This document shows, piece after piece, positions 54,949-63,624 of a stretch of 64,000 bases of DNA. The position numbers and the translations under genes are program-made. Location: the NCBI GenBank assembly GCA_965247065.1, contig CBDFGN010000006.1, forward strand, positions 1,116,001 through 1,180,000, read 5' to 3'. The stretch's first letter is position 1. Every line of letters starts with the position of its first letter. Source of the DNA: CBDFGN01 sp965247065 (lineage in GTDB: Bacteria; Bacteroidota; Bacteroidia; Cytophagales; Cyclobacteriaceae). The notes under the pieces were generated by a model. It had not been told where the DNA came from, did no database searches, and was given only the letters and a program-made list of their open reading frames with translations.

Positions 54949-55704
54949 ATGAAATCACGCAGACGAATCTGGATGTACTTGGTAGCTGCTGGCTTATTCA
55001 CTTTTTGCTCCACCAAGACGGACAAGTCAGTGGAAGTCGACGACGAGCCCGGCATATCTGCGACGGGTCAAACTGATGATGGCTGGATAACCCTATTTGA
55101 CGGCAAGACCCTGGACGGCTGGAAAAGATATAATGCCGATGAAATTGGCAGCCTTTGGAGGGTGGAGGATGGCGTAATTGTCTGTGCCAGTTCGGGTGGA
55201 GAAGAAGCGACAGAGGACGGAGGCTCACTGATTACCGTTGAACAGTTTGATAATTTCGAGCTCGAAGTCGACTTTAAACTTTCTCCTACCGGCAATAGTG
55301 GAATTCTCTATCACATCTTTGAAAAACCGGAATACCGCCGCGCTTACGAGACCGGTCCGGAGTACCAATTGCTTGATGACTTAGGTTTTCCCGAAGAGCT
55401 CAGGGATAATAGGAAGACCGCCGGCAACTTCGATATGCACGCCGCCGCTGCCGATAAGCCATTGAAGCCTCCAGGGGAATGGAATACTGCGAAAATAGTG
55501 TATGACAAAGGAAAGGTCGAACATTGGCTTAACGGGGCCAGGGTTCTGCAGTTTGAGCAGGGCAGTCAAGACTGGCAGGAGCGGCATAGCAACAGCAAGT
55601 GGGCGGGCTTTGATGGATGGTGCGAATACGATAAAGGGTCCATTGGATTACAGGATCATGGTAATTATACATGGTTTAGAAATATAAGAATCAGAAAGCT
55701 TTGA
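54949..55704 (+). CDS. DUF1080 (3-keto-disaccharide hydrolase) lipoprotein
   Basis: A 251-residue exported protein with a basic, hydrophobic N-terminus ending LFTFC (probable lipoprotein cysteine near residue 20). One DUF1080 jelly-roll domain follows: WITLFDGKTLDGWKRY, then FELEVDFKLSPTGNSGILYH and a terminal IGLQDHGNYTWFRNIRIRKL. Characterised relatives cleave 3-keto-glycosides made by Gfo/Idh/MocA enzymes. It lies 88 bp after the haloperoxidase gene on the same strand. The gap 55705-55912 holds nothing recognisable. Confidence 0.9.
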   Translation: MKSRRRIWMYLVAAGLFTFCSTKTDKSVEVDDEPGISATGQTDDGWITLFDGKTLDGWKRYNADEIGSLWRVEDGVIVCASSGGEEATEDGGSLITVEQFDNFELEVDFKLSPTGNSGILYHIFEKPEYRRAYETGPEYQLLDDLGFPEELRDNRKTAGNFDMHAAAADKPLKPPGEWNTAKIVYDKGKVEHWLNGARVLQFEQGSQDWQERHSNSKWAGFDGWCEYDKGSIGLQDHGNYTWFRNIRIRKL

Positions 55705-55912
55705 ATTGGTGAAAAAAGGATCTCCTGATAGACTTACTTCAGCCTTCCTCGAGGTAAAAATAGCAAATCCTAAGCGTGAAATCTTAAGCAGCAAATTTCA
55801 AACAGCCCTCAGTGTGAGATTTCGGATTTACAATTTATTTATGATTTAGGATTAGAATTTTGTGATTTACCATCGTGCTTTATTTCAGCATTCCCGAATG
55901 GATGTTCAATGT

Positions 55913-57019
55913 TCAGTCCTTCTTACTTCCTTTCCTACTCCCCTGATACAACTCATATTTATGCAATTTGCATTCGAGGGGACCGTTGAAGAGCTTGATC
56001 TTCCTGGTCGGGCGTAGTGCAACATTTTTTAATGCTTCCGGATTGGCGCTGATGATCCAGGCATCGTGGCCGGGGTAATGGTGTTTGAGCCTGGTCCCTA
56101 TGTCGCCATATAGAGCTATCAGATCCTTTTGAACATCCTGCCGCTCCCCGTAAGGTGGATTAATAACCACCACGCCCTGGTTGGATCTTGCTTCGGATTT
56201 CAGGAAATCCAGCTTGCGAAACTTGGCAATGTCATCTACAGAGGCGTTGCGAGCATTGTCCTGGGCTATTTGGACAACTTTTAAGCCCTTATCATGTCCC
56301 AAGATTCGACCGCCTGATCGTGTCCTACGTTTGCGGGCATCGCTCTTAATGTCGGCCCACAGCCGCGGCTGGAAATCGAGCCACTTTTGAAACGCGAAAT
56401 CACGACGAAAACCGGGAGGGGTGTTCGAGGCGATAAGAGCTGCTTCGATGGCTAAAGTTCCTGAGCCGCACATAGGATCATAAAAATCCTTCTCTGGATT
56501 CCATTCAGTAGTTAATATGATCCCGGCAGCAAGGACCTCGTTGATGGGAGCAAAGGAATGTTGGATCCTGTAACCTCGCTTGCTGAGTGGCCGACCTGCG
56601 GCATCGAGGGAAACCGTACATCGGGTTTCTGCCATGTGAATGTTGATCAACAAGTCGGGGGTTTGAGTATTCACTGAGGGTCTCACCCCATTCCGCTCCC
56701 TGAACTGGTCCACTACTGCATCTTTTGATTTGAGAGCCAGGTACTTGGAATGGGTAAAGGTTTTTCCACTCACGACACCGTCAATGGCGAAAGTGTTTTC
56801 GGAAGTGAGATATCTGGACCAATTGATCCTTTTGAGGCTTTGGTACAATTGTTCTTCGTCTCTTGAATCAAAGACGGCAACGGGCTTCAATACTTTTAAT
56901 GCTGTGCGAAGCCACAGACAGCATGTGTACATCAAGGTGGTATCCCCGGTGCACCTGACCGCCCGATTAATCACGAATACGTCCTTAGCCCCCAGGGCTC
57001 GCAACTCCTTTGCAAGCAC
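55913..57019 (-). CDS. THUMP-domain 23S rRNA (guanine-N2) methyltransferase, RlmL-like
   Basis: A SAM-dependent RNA methyltransferase of at least 368 residues. THUMP comes first (about residues 45-155, including FAIDGVVSGKTFTHSKYLAL). The Rossmann methyltransferase follows, with DPMCGSGTLAIEAALIA (SAM-binding) and VVINPPYGER, the NPPY catalytic motif of N2-guanine/N6-adenine methylases. GTG 57019 is the first usual start codon in frame, but the frame is open to 57118 and reads SRSIATFDLIVTTLFGLEEV, clearly the family's N-terminus without any ATG. The true start may therefore be non-standard, or a small indel hides it. Confidence 0.88.
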   Translation of the reverse strand: MLAKELRALGAKDVFVINRAVRCTGDTTLMYTCCLWLRTALKVLKPVAVFDSRDEEQLYQSLKRINWSRYLTSENTFAIDGVVSGKTFTHSKYLALKSKDAVVDQFRERNGVRPSVNTQTPDLLINIHMAETRCTVSLDAAGRPLSKRGYRIQHSFAPINEVLAAGIILTTEWNPEKDFYDPMCGSGTLAIEAALIASNTPPGFRRDFAFQKWLDFQPRLWADIKSDARKRRTRSGGRILGHDKGLKVVQIAQDNARNASVDDIAKFRKLDFLKSEARSNQGVVVINPPYGERQDVQKDLIALYGDIGTRLKHHYPGHDAWIISANPEALKNVALRPTRKIKLFNGPLECKLHKYELYQGSRKGSKKD

Positions 57020-57122
57020 CTCTTCTAAACCAAAAAGAGTAGTAACAATAAGATCGAAAGTAGCTATTGATCTGGAATTAGGATTTTCAAAATTATTTAC
57101 TTGCGGTTCTTTTGGGGTTTAA

Positions 57123-57626
57123 AGGTAGCTACAAATTGAGTATACCCTCACGAGTCTTTCACTCTTTGATTGGTGATCCTCCTTGCGAAAATTTAAAATT
57201 AACAATCGCACCGTTGGTAAAATTGCAATCGCTGGGCTCAAAACACAGGTAATTTCGCGGCCAATGCATTTTTTTATTCTTTTTAGGTTAAAATTAAGTC
57301 CATCAGTTGTCATAAATACAGCTATTCCATAATTTAGCGCCGCTTTTAAGACTCATTTTAATATGAACTCTAAAGAGGGAATAAAAATGTCCCGGGCCTT
57401 CACGAGATCCAGTCTATCGATACATTTTCCTATGGGGTCGGTGATAGGGAGCCTCGATTAGAATTCCCATATCAGCCTTGGATAATGGTTGGAAAAGATA
57501 ACTAGAAGATCGCAGGGCTGCATCCAATGCAGATCCGTACAAGGTTTCTGCGCGGATCGTAAAGACAGTAAAATCGGGCGGCCAGGTAGAAGCTTGACAG
57601 CTCAAGGTGGTGCTTTAGCTGGGGGG
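57123..57626 (+). other. Long intergenic region with a possible + strand transcript
   Basis: No protein gene is convincing here. The last 240 bp contain several short inverted repeats (for example CTTGA-CAGC-TCAAG near 57592-57605) and end in a strong terminator facing rightward, while no + strand gene precedes it. A small structured RNA from about 57360 to 57650 would explain this, but it matches no RNA family I can recognise. Confidence 0.35.
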
Positions 57627-57654
57627 GGCATCCTTTAGGGATGCTCCTTTTTTT
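57626..57654 (+). terminator. Rho-independent terminator (rightward)
   Basis: The hairpin GGGCATCC-TTTA-GGGATGC is followed by CTCC and seven T. The T-run is on the + strand, so it ends rightward transcription. The stop codon of the leftward TPR gene lies within the T-run. Confidence 0.85.
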
Positions 57655-58857
57655 ATTTGCATAACTCGTTGATGGCCTTCTGCGCTTGGATCATACCAAG
57701 ATCCAACGCCTGTCTAAGGTCTGTGCAGGCCCCTTCAATCTGTTTTGAGTAGTGTTTTGCCAGCCCTCGGTTGTAATAGTTATCTGCTTTGTCCGATTGA
57801 ATTGTAATCGCCCGACCATAATCCAAAATGGCGTTTGGGTAGGATTCAAGCTTGAATAGGACATTGCCCCGACTGGAGTAGGCTGCACCCAGACCAGGAT
57901 CCAGAGCCAGGGCCTGACTAAAATCATTGTAAGCCCTATTGAGGTCCTGCAATTTCTCCAGTGCCAACCCCCGGTTATACCAGCAATCTGGATTTTGGTC
58001 ATCCAACCGCAAGGCTGAATCATAATCAAAAAACGCCGATCGGAAATCGCCGTTATTAAAATAGGCCAACCCCCTTTGAGTATAAGCGGCCGACAGCGCT
58101 GGATTCTGGCGAATAAGCCGGGAGAAGCAATAACCAGCGAGTCACTTTCAGCGGCTTGAACAGCGATGGCCAGGTTGTAGGCTGCTACCGGGTTGTCCGG
58201 ATCCAAAGTCAGAGCCCTGTTGAAGTCACTTGCCGCTGCTCCAAAGTTGTCTAAGGCTTGACAGGAAAGTCCTCGATTTATGTAATACATCGCCTGGGAA
58301 GGATCGGCTTCAACGGCCCTTTCATAAGATTGGATGGCCTGATTGTGCTGGTCCAATTTGGTTTGAGTCAAGCCCAAATAGTTAAATATCTCGCCTTGGT
58401 GGGTTGTTTTCATGGTGGTAAGCCCGGTTGCACCGGATTCTCCAACCGGTACTTTGAAATAAACGGCCTGAGTTGGACCCACTGGTAAGACCAATAAACG
58501 GGTCAGATCCTGGAGGGCCAGTTCATAGTGTCCTAGTTGGTACCTCAATACGGCTCGCCCAAACAAGGCCTCCGCCATATCCGGATTGAGATTTACAAGG
58601 ACATTGTAGTCAAGAAGGGCACCGTCAAGATCCTTGAGATTCTCCTTGGCCAATGCTCTGAGAAAGTAAGGTTCCGGATTGTAAGGTCGCTTCCAGATAC
58701 TCGAATCCAAATACTTGATGGCTTCATGATACTGTTCCTTTTCCAGCAGTCTTCGCCCTTTTTCAAATTCCTGGATCGCTGATTTTGAATTTTTGTCCGA
58801 GGCTTGGCCCAGAACTTGGATAGACAAAACCATAAAAACATAAACAAGCGATCTCAT
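57653..58857 (-). pseudogene. TPR-repeat exported protein, one frameshift
   Basis: ATG 58857 starts a signal peptide (MRSLVYVFMVLSIQVLGQ) followed by tetratricopeptide repeats (AIKYLDSSIWKRPYNPEPYF, then NPDMAEALFGRAVLRYQLG and DPSQAMYYINRGLSCQALDN). Near 58130 the frame shifts by one base; the repeats resume as RLIRQNPALSAAYTQRGLAY and run to the stop at 57653 (KAINELCK). The whole protein would be about 400 residues with some nine TPRs, a scaffold for protein contacts in the periplasm. A single lesion means either a recent pseudogene or a base-call error. Confidence 0.88.
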
Positions 58858-58934
58858 TATGCCTAGTTAAGAGACACCTAATATAGGTACGTTTTGCAGA
58901 GATAAGCGTTGATTACAATGTAGCGCCCAAAGTG

Positions 58935-59222
58935 CTACTGGAGGTACTTATCAACAAGATTATTCCATTCTTCCTTCAAAGAGATCTCCGGCTGTGGCTC
59001 GCCTGCTCGTTGGTACCAGTATGACGCGTTCCCTTGATCCCCTTCCTTTCGATGCAGGTAGGCGTGGATCAAAGACCCATCAGGTGAGGATATGTCTTGA
59101 GCAATGTGATGGGCCTCTTTCCAATCTCCCTTGCCATCATGCCAAAGGGCCAGAACCAACGGACTTAACTCCTTGGGAGGTCCGTCATTGTCTAAACTCG
59201 TTTGGAGTTCGGCACGGGTCAT
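58935..59222 (-). CDS. Conserved small protein, unknown function
   Basis: 95 residues, compact and acidic, with LSPLVLALWHDGKGDWKEAH, then DGSLIHAYLHRKEGDQGNAS and YWYQRAG. It resembles a widespread family of about 90-100 residues of unknown function with the pattern ALW-D-KGDW-AH and AYLHRKEGD-NA-YWY-RAG. ATG 59222 is selected over the upstream start because family members begin about ten residues before the first helix. It is cytoplasmic. Confidence 0.78.
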   Translation of the reverse strand: MTRAELQTSLDNDGPPKELSPLVLALWHDGKGDWKEAHHIAQDISSPDGSLIHAYLHRKEGDQGNASYWYQRAGEPQPEISLKEEWNNLVDKYLQ

Positions 59223-59305
59223 TATATGGGATTGTGGATGTTGGATTAACAATTTACTTTTTTTACTTCACTTTTTTAGATTTTGACCCAACTTGGAGGT
59301 AAGAG

Positions 59306-59908
59306 ATGATAAACACTGTAGTTTTTGACATAGGTGGAGTTCTAATAGATTGGAATCCATCGTATCTGTATCGTAAAATCTTTCAAAGCGAAGATGAGAT
59401 TGAGTACTTCCTGACCGAGGTGTGCCACCCGGAATGGAATGCAGAGCAGGATGCAGGAAACTCGCTCAAAGAAGCCACGGAAGAGCGAATTGCGAAGTAT
59501 CCGCATTTGGAAACTCAGATCCGGGCCTATTACGACCGGTGGTCCGAGATGCTGGGTGGAGCAATAGAACCCTGTGTGATGATTTTAGAGAATTTGGTTG
59601 CCAATCCCGATCTTAAAGTTCTAGCCCTTAGTAATTGGTCTCAGGAAACGTTTCCCGTAGCAAGAAGAAATTTCCCCTTTTTGCGATGGTTTGACGGAAT
59701 AGTACTTAGTGGGGAGGAGAAAGTGAAGAAACCGGATCCTCGCTTGTACCAGGTGCTTTGCGATCGGTTTTCAGTCGATCCCACCGGTAGCATATTCATT
59801 GATGATACTTATTCCAATATAATTACCGCCAGGGAAATGGGTTTCAAAACAATACACCTGCAGGAACCCAAACTACTTGGCCAGGAGCTCTCAATTCTAT
59901 TGGACTAG
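59306..59908 (+). CDS. HAD-family hydrolase (subfamily IA)
   Basis: A 200-residue phosphatase. Motif I is VFDIGGVLIDW (nucleophile Asp8 or so, though the usual second Asp is Gly-shifted as in the YihX group), motif II is LSNWS, motif III has the Lys in KKPDPRLY, and motif IV is FIDDTYSNI. Its closest type is YihX-like alpha-D-glucose-1-phosphate phosphatase. It ends with a 4-bp overlap against the convergent gene. Confidence 0.9.
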   Translation: MINTVVFDIGGVLIDWNPSYLYRKIFQSEDEIEYFLTEVCHPEWNAEQDAGNSLKEATEERIAKYPHLETQIRAYYDRWSEMLGGAIEPCVMILENLVANPDLKVLALSNWSQETFPVARRNFPFLRWFDGIVLSGEEKVKKPDPRLYQVLCDRFSVDPTGSIFIDDTYSNIITAREMGFKTIHLQEPKLLGQELSILLD

Positions 59909-60513
59909 AGCCCAACCTGAAAAATTCGCTCAAGAAATTGTTCGAACGGAAGGGGGTCGTGATATTTTGAATCGCTGTACCGGGTAGCCAGTATTTTTAT
60001 GCAGTTTGGCTGCTCGTCTACCAGTACATGTTCAATTAGAATGTTTCCGTACAATTGGTGAGCTTTTGTACCTGTATTTAAAGTGTAATCAGGTTTTAAA
60101 TAGTGTTTTTGGACAGTTTCAATGTACTTCGCACTCTCGTAGATAATGCGGTCGGAGACATAGGATTTGTATTTCAGTTGGATGGTCCTCTCTTTCATGA
60201 AGTCAAAAAGAAACTCGAAGTCCATGGGGTCACAAAGGTTATGGTAACCAAATTGTGCTCCGCTTGCCTTGGGAGTTTCATAGAGGGAAACTAACGATTC
60301 CCGATTCGGAGTGTATTTGCTTAGTTCATATTGACGAAAAAAGAATTGTAGCATTTCAGTGCACTGGGAACTCTTAGTCCATTCCTGGTAGACCTGCTGA
60401 AATTGGGCGGATCTTATAATCAACTCCTGGTTCAGTATCTGGCGTCCTCCCGGTTTCGGGTCGGAGGATGGTCGCAGCGAGAGGGATTGAAATAATTTGT
60501 CAAACAATGCCAT
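59905..60513 (-). CDS. Hypothetical cytoplasmic protein
   Basis: A 202-residue soluble protein without signal or membrane segments. It is rich in Tyr, Phe, Gln and Lys (QFFFRQYELSKYTP, then FEFLFDFMKERTIQLKYKSY). A mixed alpha/beta fold is likely. I recognise no family. Its 3' end overlaps the HAD hydrolase gene by 4 bp on the opposite strand. Confidence 0.65.
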   Translation of the reverse strand: MALFDKLFQSLSLRPSSDPKPGGRQILNQELIIRSAQFQQVYQEWTKSSQCTEMLQFFFRQYELSKYTPNRESLVSLYETPKASGAQFGYHNLCDPMDFEFLFDFMKERTIQLKYKSYVSDRIIYESAKYIETVQKHYLKPDYTLNTGTKAHQLYGNILIEHVLVDEQPNCIKILATRYSDSKYHDPLPFEQFLERIFQVGL

Positions 60514-60723
60514 TCTTATCAGAGATAATTAAACTATCGCATTCATAACTTCTATTATACAACTGTAAATTAACCACTTATGAAAAAATAAATCCCGAAA
60601 TCCTTTTTCCTGCATTTAACCTTTAAGGCTTAGGTTGGTTTATGTCCTTAACCCTGCGAAATTGTCCTGGGAGCTAAGTTAGTTTAGAACTTTACCGGGC
60701 TTAAAACGTTAACTTCCTTGAGG

Positions 60724-60730
60724 TAATTTA
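60724..60730. repeat. Target-site duplication, left copy
   Basis: TAATTTA directly abuts the left end of the IS982-family element and recurs at its right end (61762-61768). Confidence 0.9.
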
Positions 60731-61761
60731 ACGTGAGTTCGATATAAAATAGAGTAGTTTATTGATAGAAAAAAGGCAGAAAATTAGTATATTAAGTCAT
60801 TGACAATCAACAAAATAACTAATATTTCTACCTATGTTAACTGCTACTAAAATTACTGAAATTTTTTGTTCCATTGACGATTTTTGTCTGGATTTTGTCC
60901 CAAAATTGGAAAAAAGATTGCTGGGAAGTAAAAAGCGCAACAAACCTGGTAAGCTTTCTTTATCCGAAGTAATGACTATACAGGTCTTGTTCCAGATCTC
61001 AGGATATCGAAATTTCAAGACCTTTTACAACACATACGTTTGTGGCCACTTGCGCTCCTTCTTTCCTGATGTGGTAAGCTATAACCGAATGGTAGAACTT
61101 TGTAGTGGAAGTCTTCTGCCAATGGCTATTTATCTGAAAACACAAGGGACTGGACAGTGTACAGGTATAAGTTTTATAGACAGCACTCCGTTAAGGGTCT
61201 GTCATAACAGACGGATCCATAACCATAAAGTATTTGAAGGGTTAGCTAAAAGAGGCCATTGTTCCATCGGATGGTTCTACGGGTTTAAGCTCCATCTTAT
61301 CACTGCTGATACGGGTGAAATCATCGATTTTATGCTCACACCGGGCAATGTGGATGACAGAAAGCCTCTTAAAATTGAACGGTTTATTAAGAAATTATTC
61401 GGAAAGCTCTTTGGTGATAAAGGCTACATCAGTAAGGAACTTTTTAAAAATCTGTTCTTCCGCGGAGTCCATCTGATAACCAAACTCAAACGCAATATGA
61501 AGTCCTCATCCTTAACCCCCATCATGGATGCTATAATGCTCCGTAAAAGGGCTATTTGTGAGACTATCATTGATCAACTTAAAAACATCTTCCAGATTGA
61601 ACACTCCAGGCACAGGAGCCCAACTAATTTCCTTACCAACCTTTTCTCGGCTTTAATCGCTTACAACTTTTGCGAAAAAAAGCCCTCAATCAAATTGAAC
61701 TACCAGGACACCGGTCAACTCTTTCTCGCTCTTTAATCATTCCTTATTGTCGAACTCACGT
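60731..61761 (+). mobile_element. IS982-family insertion sequence
   Basis: A 1031-bp element with terminal inverted repeats ACGTGAGTTCGA (left) and TCGAACTCACGT (right), flanked by a 7-bp direct repeat TAATTTA. It holds one intact transposase gene. Clean ends and a perfect duplication point to recent insertion. It lies 12 bp upstream of the msrA start codon and has replaced its native promoter context. Confidence 0.95.
60834..61736 (+). CDS. IS982-family DDE transposase
   Basis: A 300-residue transposase. The N-terminal part (KRNKPGKLSLSEVMTIQVLF) and the IDSTPLRVCHNRRI block are typical of IS982. The catalytic acids are Asp in FIDSTPL, Asp in FGDKGYISK and Glu in ICETIIDQLKNIFQIEHSRH. The gene fills the element and is intact. 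Confidence 0.95.
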   Translation: MLTATKITEIFCSIDDFCLDFVPKLEKRLLGSKKRNKPGKLSLSEVMTIQVLFQISGYRNFKTFYNTYVCGHLRSFFPDVVSYNRMVELCSGSLLPMAIYLKTQGTGQCTGISFIDSTPLRVCHNRRIHNHKVFEGLAKRGHCSIGWFYGFKLHLITADTGEIIDFMLTPGNVDDRKPLKIERFIKKLFGKLFGDKGYISKELFKNLFFRGVHLITKLKRNMKSSSLTPIMDAIMLRKRAICETIIDQLKNIFQIEHSRHRSPTNFLTNLFSALIAYNFCEKKPSIKLNYQDTGQLFLAL

Positions 61762-61768
61762 TAATTTA
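61762..61768. repeat. Target-site duplication, right copy
   Basis: TAATTTA follows the right inverted repeat of the IS982-family element and matches the left copy exactly. Confidence 0.9.
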
Positions 61769-61773
61769 AGAAC

Positions 61774-62379
61774 ATGAATTCAATAGTTCTGGTGATTATT
61801 TGCTCTCTTATGTTCAGTGATAAACAATATTTTGCTAAAATGGAAAAGGTAACGTTTGGCGCCGGATGTTTCTGGTGTGTGGAAGCAGTATTTCAAGAGT
61901 TGGATGGAGTGGAGTCGGTGGTTTCCGGATACACCGGTGGAGAGAACCCCAATCCAACTTACAAAGAAGTATGTAGCGGCTTATCTGGACATGCAGAGGT
62001 AGCCCAAATTACGTACGAGCCTGATAAGATTACATTTTCCCAACTGCTGGAGGTGTTTTGGCAGACTCACGATCCAACTACCCTAAATCAGCAAGGGTAT
62101 GATGTGGGTAGTCAGTACCGTTCCGCAATTTTTTACCACAGTGAGGAGCAGCGGGAAATAGCTCAAAGGTTCAAAGACGAACTTGACAATTCGGGTGCTT
62201 GGGATGATCCAATTGTCACCGAGATCGTACCCCTTACCCGATTTTATGAAGCTGAGGACTACCACCAGAATTACTACGATCTAAATGGCGCCCAGCCTTA
62301 TTGCACCTATGTCATAAAACCAAAGCTGGATAAGCTCAGGAAGGTTTTTGGTGATAAGCTGAAGAAAATTGAGCAGTGA
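61774..62379 (+). CDS. msrA: Peptide methionine sulfoxide reductase A
   Basis: A 201-residue MsrA that reduces the S-form of methionine sulfoxide in proteins. The catalytic motif GAGCFWC is near residue 30, and GYTGGENPNPTYKEVCSGLS and GHAEVAQITYEPDKI follow. The N-terminal 22 residues (MNSIVLVIICSLMF) are hydrophobic and could be a signal or anchor; the alternative start at 61840 (MEKVTFGAG) gives the usual cytoplasmic form. The IS982 element lies just upstream and may alter its expression. The stop abuts the stop of the convergent hydrolase. Confidence 0.95.
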   Translation: MNSIVLVIICSLMFSDKQYFAKMEKVTFGAGCFWCVEAVFQELDGVESVVSGYTGGENPNPTYKEVCSGLSGHAEVAQITYEPDKITFSQLLEVFWQTHDPTTLNQQGYDVGSQYRSAIFYHSEEQREIAQRFKDELDNSGAWDDPIVTEIVPLTRFYEAEDYHQNYYDLNGAQPYCTYVIKPKLDKLRKVFGDKLKKIEQ

Positions 62380-63624
62380 TCAACTAATCCCCGCTGTAGG
62401 GGCCTGCCCGTTTGAGAGCCACAATTGGTTGAAATTGTCAAGCACCTGTTTAGGGGTTGGTCTTTTTCGATCGTATTTGAGGCGGGTAACTTCCAGTCGT
62501 CCCTTGGTTTGCTTTTCCTTACGGTATCCAAGAAGATGAAACAAGCCCAGTGCCTTTAGAGCAACTTTGGGATTAATCACCATTGTCGCCTCTTTTTCAG
62601 GGTGAGCTTTTACTCCTAGCAAGTATCCTAACATTTTGTCCAACTGCAGGTTTCGAAGAGTTTCGGAAATCCGCAGCCAGGTCGGATTAACCTGCCTTAC
62701 AATAAAAAATCCATCATCCCCCAGTTCCTGATACAATGGCAAGAAGATCCTTCCTGCCAATGGAGCCTCTACCGGGCCCCCTACAGTGTGGGCCACATGC
62801 TCTCCCTTTTCAATTCTCTGGAAATTCACGAATTCGGGCTTCATTTTGAAATTATCCACAGGATCAATTTGCTCCCGGTACGTCACTTCAAATATGCGGC
62901 GGTGCTCAGGGCTCTCCTTAGCCAGAATCTGGTAAAATCGACTGAATCCGGGTATATCTCCAGGTTTTATGCACTTCAATCGCTTTAGCATCAGCCAGAT
63001 GAAGGCATGTTGATTTTCGACTGAGGCCCAATCCGTATGTTGACCGGCTTCAAAAAGCAGCGAGGATATGCCCAGTTCGCTCAGTATGCTCAACAGGGTT
63101 CCATCCATTTGTTCTTCCAAACCCAGAATTACAGGAACCGGGATTCCTCTAACCAACCTGCGGTTTCGAAGGGTATCGTTAATAGATACGAACGGAACAC
63201 TCTCCGATGAAGTGGAATGCAGATCAAAAACAAAGATTTCTCTGGTGGCGTCATTTACTACCTGCTGCAGGTAATTCACCATTTCTTTTCTTTGTTCGTC
63301 CTCGGCATATTGAAGTGATTTATCATTGATCAACCGATCAATGTAAAGATTCCAATTTCGGTTCAGGTCCTCATCTATGAAGCGTTTGTTTTGTGATAGT
63401 GCCTCTAGATTTCCAGTTATACCTATCACGGTGCCCCTGAAATCCGGCTTTAACTGATCCAAGCGCTCGAACACCTTTTTCAGGGCTAATATACCGGATG
63501 GTTCATTTCCGTGCATCCCTGCAACAAACAATGCAATTGGCCCAGGTGTTTTGCCCTTGTAGTAACCAATTTGGCGCTCGAGTTGAAAGGTTCGCTCAAA
63601 GGAAGTGAACGGCGCCTCAGTCAT
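62380..63624 (-). CDS. Succinylglutamate desuccinylase/aspartoacylase-family zinc hydrolase
   Basis: A 414-residue M14-type metallo-hydrolase. FVAGMHGNEPSG (about residue 33) provides the zinc-binding His and Glu, DEDLNRNW (about 85) is the family Arg region, and VFDLHSTSSESVPFV (about 139) holds the third ligand His. It belongs to the AstE/AspA superfamily, but the long C-terminal part (HPEKEATMVINPKVALKALG, then HLLGYRKE) is not part of standard AstE. It may remove an acyl group from an amino acid or trim a peptide. It is cytoplasmic and intact. Confidence 0.85.
   Translation of the reverse strand: MTEAPFTSFERTFQLERQIGYYKGKTPGPIALFVAGMHGNEPSGILALKKVFERLDQLKPDFRGTVIGITGNLEALSQNKRFIDEDLNRNWNLYIDRLINDKSLQYAEDEQRKEMVNYLQQVVNDATREIFVFDLHSTSSESVPFVSINDTLRNRRLVRGIPVPVILGLEEQMDGTLLSILSELGISSLLFEAGQHTDWASVENQHAFIWLMLKRLKCIKPGDIPGFSRFYQILAKESPEHRRIFEVTYREQIDPVDNFKMKPEFVNFQRIEKGEHVAHTVGGPVEAPLAGRIFLPLYQELGDDGFFIVRQVNPTWLRISETLRNLQLDKMLGYLLGVKAHPEKEATMVINPKVALKALGLFHLLGYRKEKQTKGRLEVTRLKYDRKRPTPKQVLDNFNQLWLSNGQAPTAGIS

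Noticed and set aside
57414..57605. 63-codon minus-strand frame in the long gap after the methyltransferase gene
   Set aside because: It has no family resemblance, overlaps the inverted repeats, and is better explained as part of a non-coding region.
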